From Candidatus Paracaedibacteraceae bacterium UBA6184 (GTDB lineage Bacteria; Pseudomonadota; Alphaproteobacteria; UBA6184), in assembly GCA_002422845.1 (NCBI GenBank), contig DITM01000088.1, positions 1 to 5,995 of the forward strand: 5,995 nt of DNA. The letters run 5' to 3'. The notes beneath the pieces were generated by a model, which was not told the origin of the DNA, made no database searches, and worked only from the letters and a program-made list of their open reading frames with translations. A program made the position numbers and the translations under genes. The number at the start of each line of letters is the position of its first letter. The first letter of the stretch is position 1. Of the stretch, positions 4,884 to 5,995 are shown piece after piece.

Positions 4884-5995
4884 ATGAAACGTAATTTATT
4901 AATTAGTACAAGCTTGGTTGTTGCATTATCAACAGTTTCAGCAAAAGCACCGTCAAACGAAGAAATGCGTATTAGCGGAGCTGTTTCGGATGCTCATGTG
5001 ATCGCAACAAAAGCTTTTGCAGCTGAATTCGACACAAAAGCTGTAGCTTTAAAAGCTGAGACAGGCTCAACTTTATGGGTATCTACCTTAGATACTGAAG
5101 CAGGTCGTGAAGTAGTTGCTAAAATTTTGAAAGCAACAACTGCAGAAACTAAAACTGCAGATGCATTAAATTCAACTTTTTCTAAGCAAACTGCTGCTCA
5201 AAAGAAAACAACAGTAGCTGAAATCGCAAAAGCTTTGGCAACAAACGTAGAATTGCGTAAGCTTGTTAACGAATTCCGCCCAGCAGTTATTGCTGCAAGC
5301 AAAAAAGCAACTACAACAAAAGATGTAGATTCAGTTCCAGCTCCACTAACTGATGCTGAAAGAATTGCAAAATTGAATGCTGAATTAGCTGCAATTAAAG
5401 CTGCTAACGAAACAAAGTTGGCCGAAGCACAAACAGAAGTTGCAGAATTAAAAAGCGCTGCTGAACCAGTTACTGCTGATGCTTTAGCGGCTGCTAAAAC
5501 AGCTGCTGACGAAGCAAAGGCTGCGGTTGATGCTGCAAAAGAAGGTGATGCAAACTATGCTGAACTACAAGCTGCTGCACAAGCAACAGCAAAAACATTT
5601 GCAGAACTTCAAGCTAAGTATGACGCAGCTAACACAGTTGAATCTTTAACAGTGCAATTAGCTGATGGTCAAAAAGCTGCTGACGAAGCAAAAGCAGCTG
5701 TGACAGCTAATCCTGATGATGCAGAATTGAAAGCTACTGCAGAAGCAAAAGCTAAAGAAGTTGAATCTTTAACAGTGCAATTAACTACAGCTCAATCAGA
5801 TATTGCTGCTGCTAAAGCTGAAGCTGCTCGTAAGCTTAAAGATGCAGAAGAAAAAGTTGCAAAATTAGCAGCGACAGTAGCAGCGATAGCAGTAGTTCCA
5901 GCAGTAAATGAAGCAGCAGAAGCTCCAGCTCCAGCTCAAGATAACGCAGCTGAAATAAATGCAGAAGCTCCAGCTCCAGCTCAAGATAACGCAGC
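4884..5995 (+). CDS. Secreted alanine-rich coiled-coil repeat protein, 3' end outside window
   Basis: Open for 370 codons to the window edge with no stop, so the C-terminus is missing. Residues 1-20 form a signal peptide (MKRN, then LLISTSLVVALSTVSA) with a likely cut after Ala20. It resembles that of the preceding barrel protein, including the AKA motif. Residues about 25-145 form a helical, Ala/Thr/Lys-rich region with the only Trp at 65. A proline hinge (SVPAP, 150-154) leads into a long Ala/Glu/Lys/Leu-rich stretch (about 155-340) that reads as coiled coil and holds internal duplications: AADEAKAAV at 207 and 265, VESLTVQL at 252 and 293. From about 345 a Pro/Ala tail repeats with a 15-residue period (AEAPAPAQDNAAEIN). 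No cysteine and no second membrane segment are seen. The architecture suggests a periplasmic or surface-exposed fibrous protein, perhaps spanning the envelope in the manner of TolA-type helices, but no family is recognised. The codons lean heavily on GCT and GCA for Ala. Confidence 0.85.
   Translation, partial: MKRNLLISTSLVVALSTVSAKAPSNEEMRISGAVSDAHVIATKAFAAEFDTKAVALKAETGSTLWVSTLDTEAGREVVAKILKATTAETKTADALNSTFSKQTAAQKKTTVAEIAKALATNVELRKLVNEFRPAVIAASKKATTTKDVDSVPAPLTDAERIAKLNAELAAIKAANETKLAEAQTEVAELKSAAEPVTADALAAAKTAADEAKAAVDAAKEGDANYAELQAAAQATAKTFAELQAKYDAANTVESLTVQLADGQKAADEAKAAVTANPDDAELKATAEAKAKEVESLTVQLTTAQSDIAAAKAEAARKLKDAEEKVAKLAATVAAIAVVPAVNEAAEAPAPAQDNAAEINAEAPAPAQDNA
5501..5783 (+). 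repeat. Internal imperfect duplications in the coiled-coil gene
   Basis: Two exact direct repeats are shared between two parts of the gene. An 18-base repeat coding for AADEAK starts at 5501 and 5675 (offset 174). A 24-base repeat coding for VESLTVQL occupies 5637-5660 and 5760-5783 (offset 123). The order is the same in both halves but the intervening length differs by 51 bases (17 codons), so the unit was duplicated and then lost or gained codons in frame. Identity at the nucleotide level suggests fairly recent duplication or gene conversion. Confidence 0.8.
5916..5995 (+). repeat. 45-bp in-frame tandem repeat (Pro/Ala tail), cut by window edge
   Basis: Thirty-five bases starting GCAGAAGCTCCAGC are identical at 5916-5950 and 5961-5995, with a 10-base linker, giving a 45-base period or 15 residues (AEAPAPAQDNAAEIN). 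The second copy is still matching when the window ends, so more copies may follow. Being a multiple of three, copy-number change would keep the frame. Confidence 0.8.

Overview
The window looks like a chromosomal segment of a moderately AT-rich bacterium, most probably an alphaproteobacterium. Two features point there: the RadC start (PHYLGHRERLRQRF) and the XseA N-terminal block (GEVSG...GRSKYQF...EPAGLGALF) both read like alphaproteobacterial family members. The moderate GC content and the secreted surface proteins would fit a host-associated lineage such as Holosporales, but that placement is inference. The standard bacterial code appears to be in use: tryptophans in the intact genes that I checked are TGG, and the intact genes end in TAA or TAG.

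Layout. Positions 1-174 hold a short GC-rich stretch that I cannot assign, then an AT-rich leader. Positions 175-849 (+) hold a full-length radC broken by one in-frame TGA. Convergent to it, on the minus strand, lie a DUF3800 plus SEC-C protein (871-1716, no usual start codon) and, upstream of that gene, trhO (1733-2644), encoding a tRNA uridine-34 hydroxylase. An 82-bp divergent promoter region separates trhO from xseA (2727-4064, +), the large subunit of exonuclease VII. After a 172-bp intergenic region with a weak hairpin and a strong TTGACA box, two genes for exported proteins follow in tandem: a small outer-membrane beta-barrel protein (4237-4863), then 20 bp later an alanine-rich coiled-coil protein (4884 onward) that is still open at the window edge. 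The edge falls inside a 45-bp in-frame tandem repeat.

How the parts fit together. radC and xseA are DNA-metabolism housekeeping genes and trhO modifies tRNA; none depends obviously on the others. The DUF3800/SEC-C gene is clearly more AT-rich than radC and xseA and looks like an accessory insertion between core genes. The barrel and coiled-coil genes probably form one envelope operon, since both products carry similar signal peptides and no terminator separates them.

I do not see a demonstrable new biological system. The items most worth a second look are the radC nonsense codon, the DUF3800/SEC-C gene with its unclear start, and the secreted repeat protein with a potentially length-variable tail.
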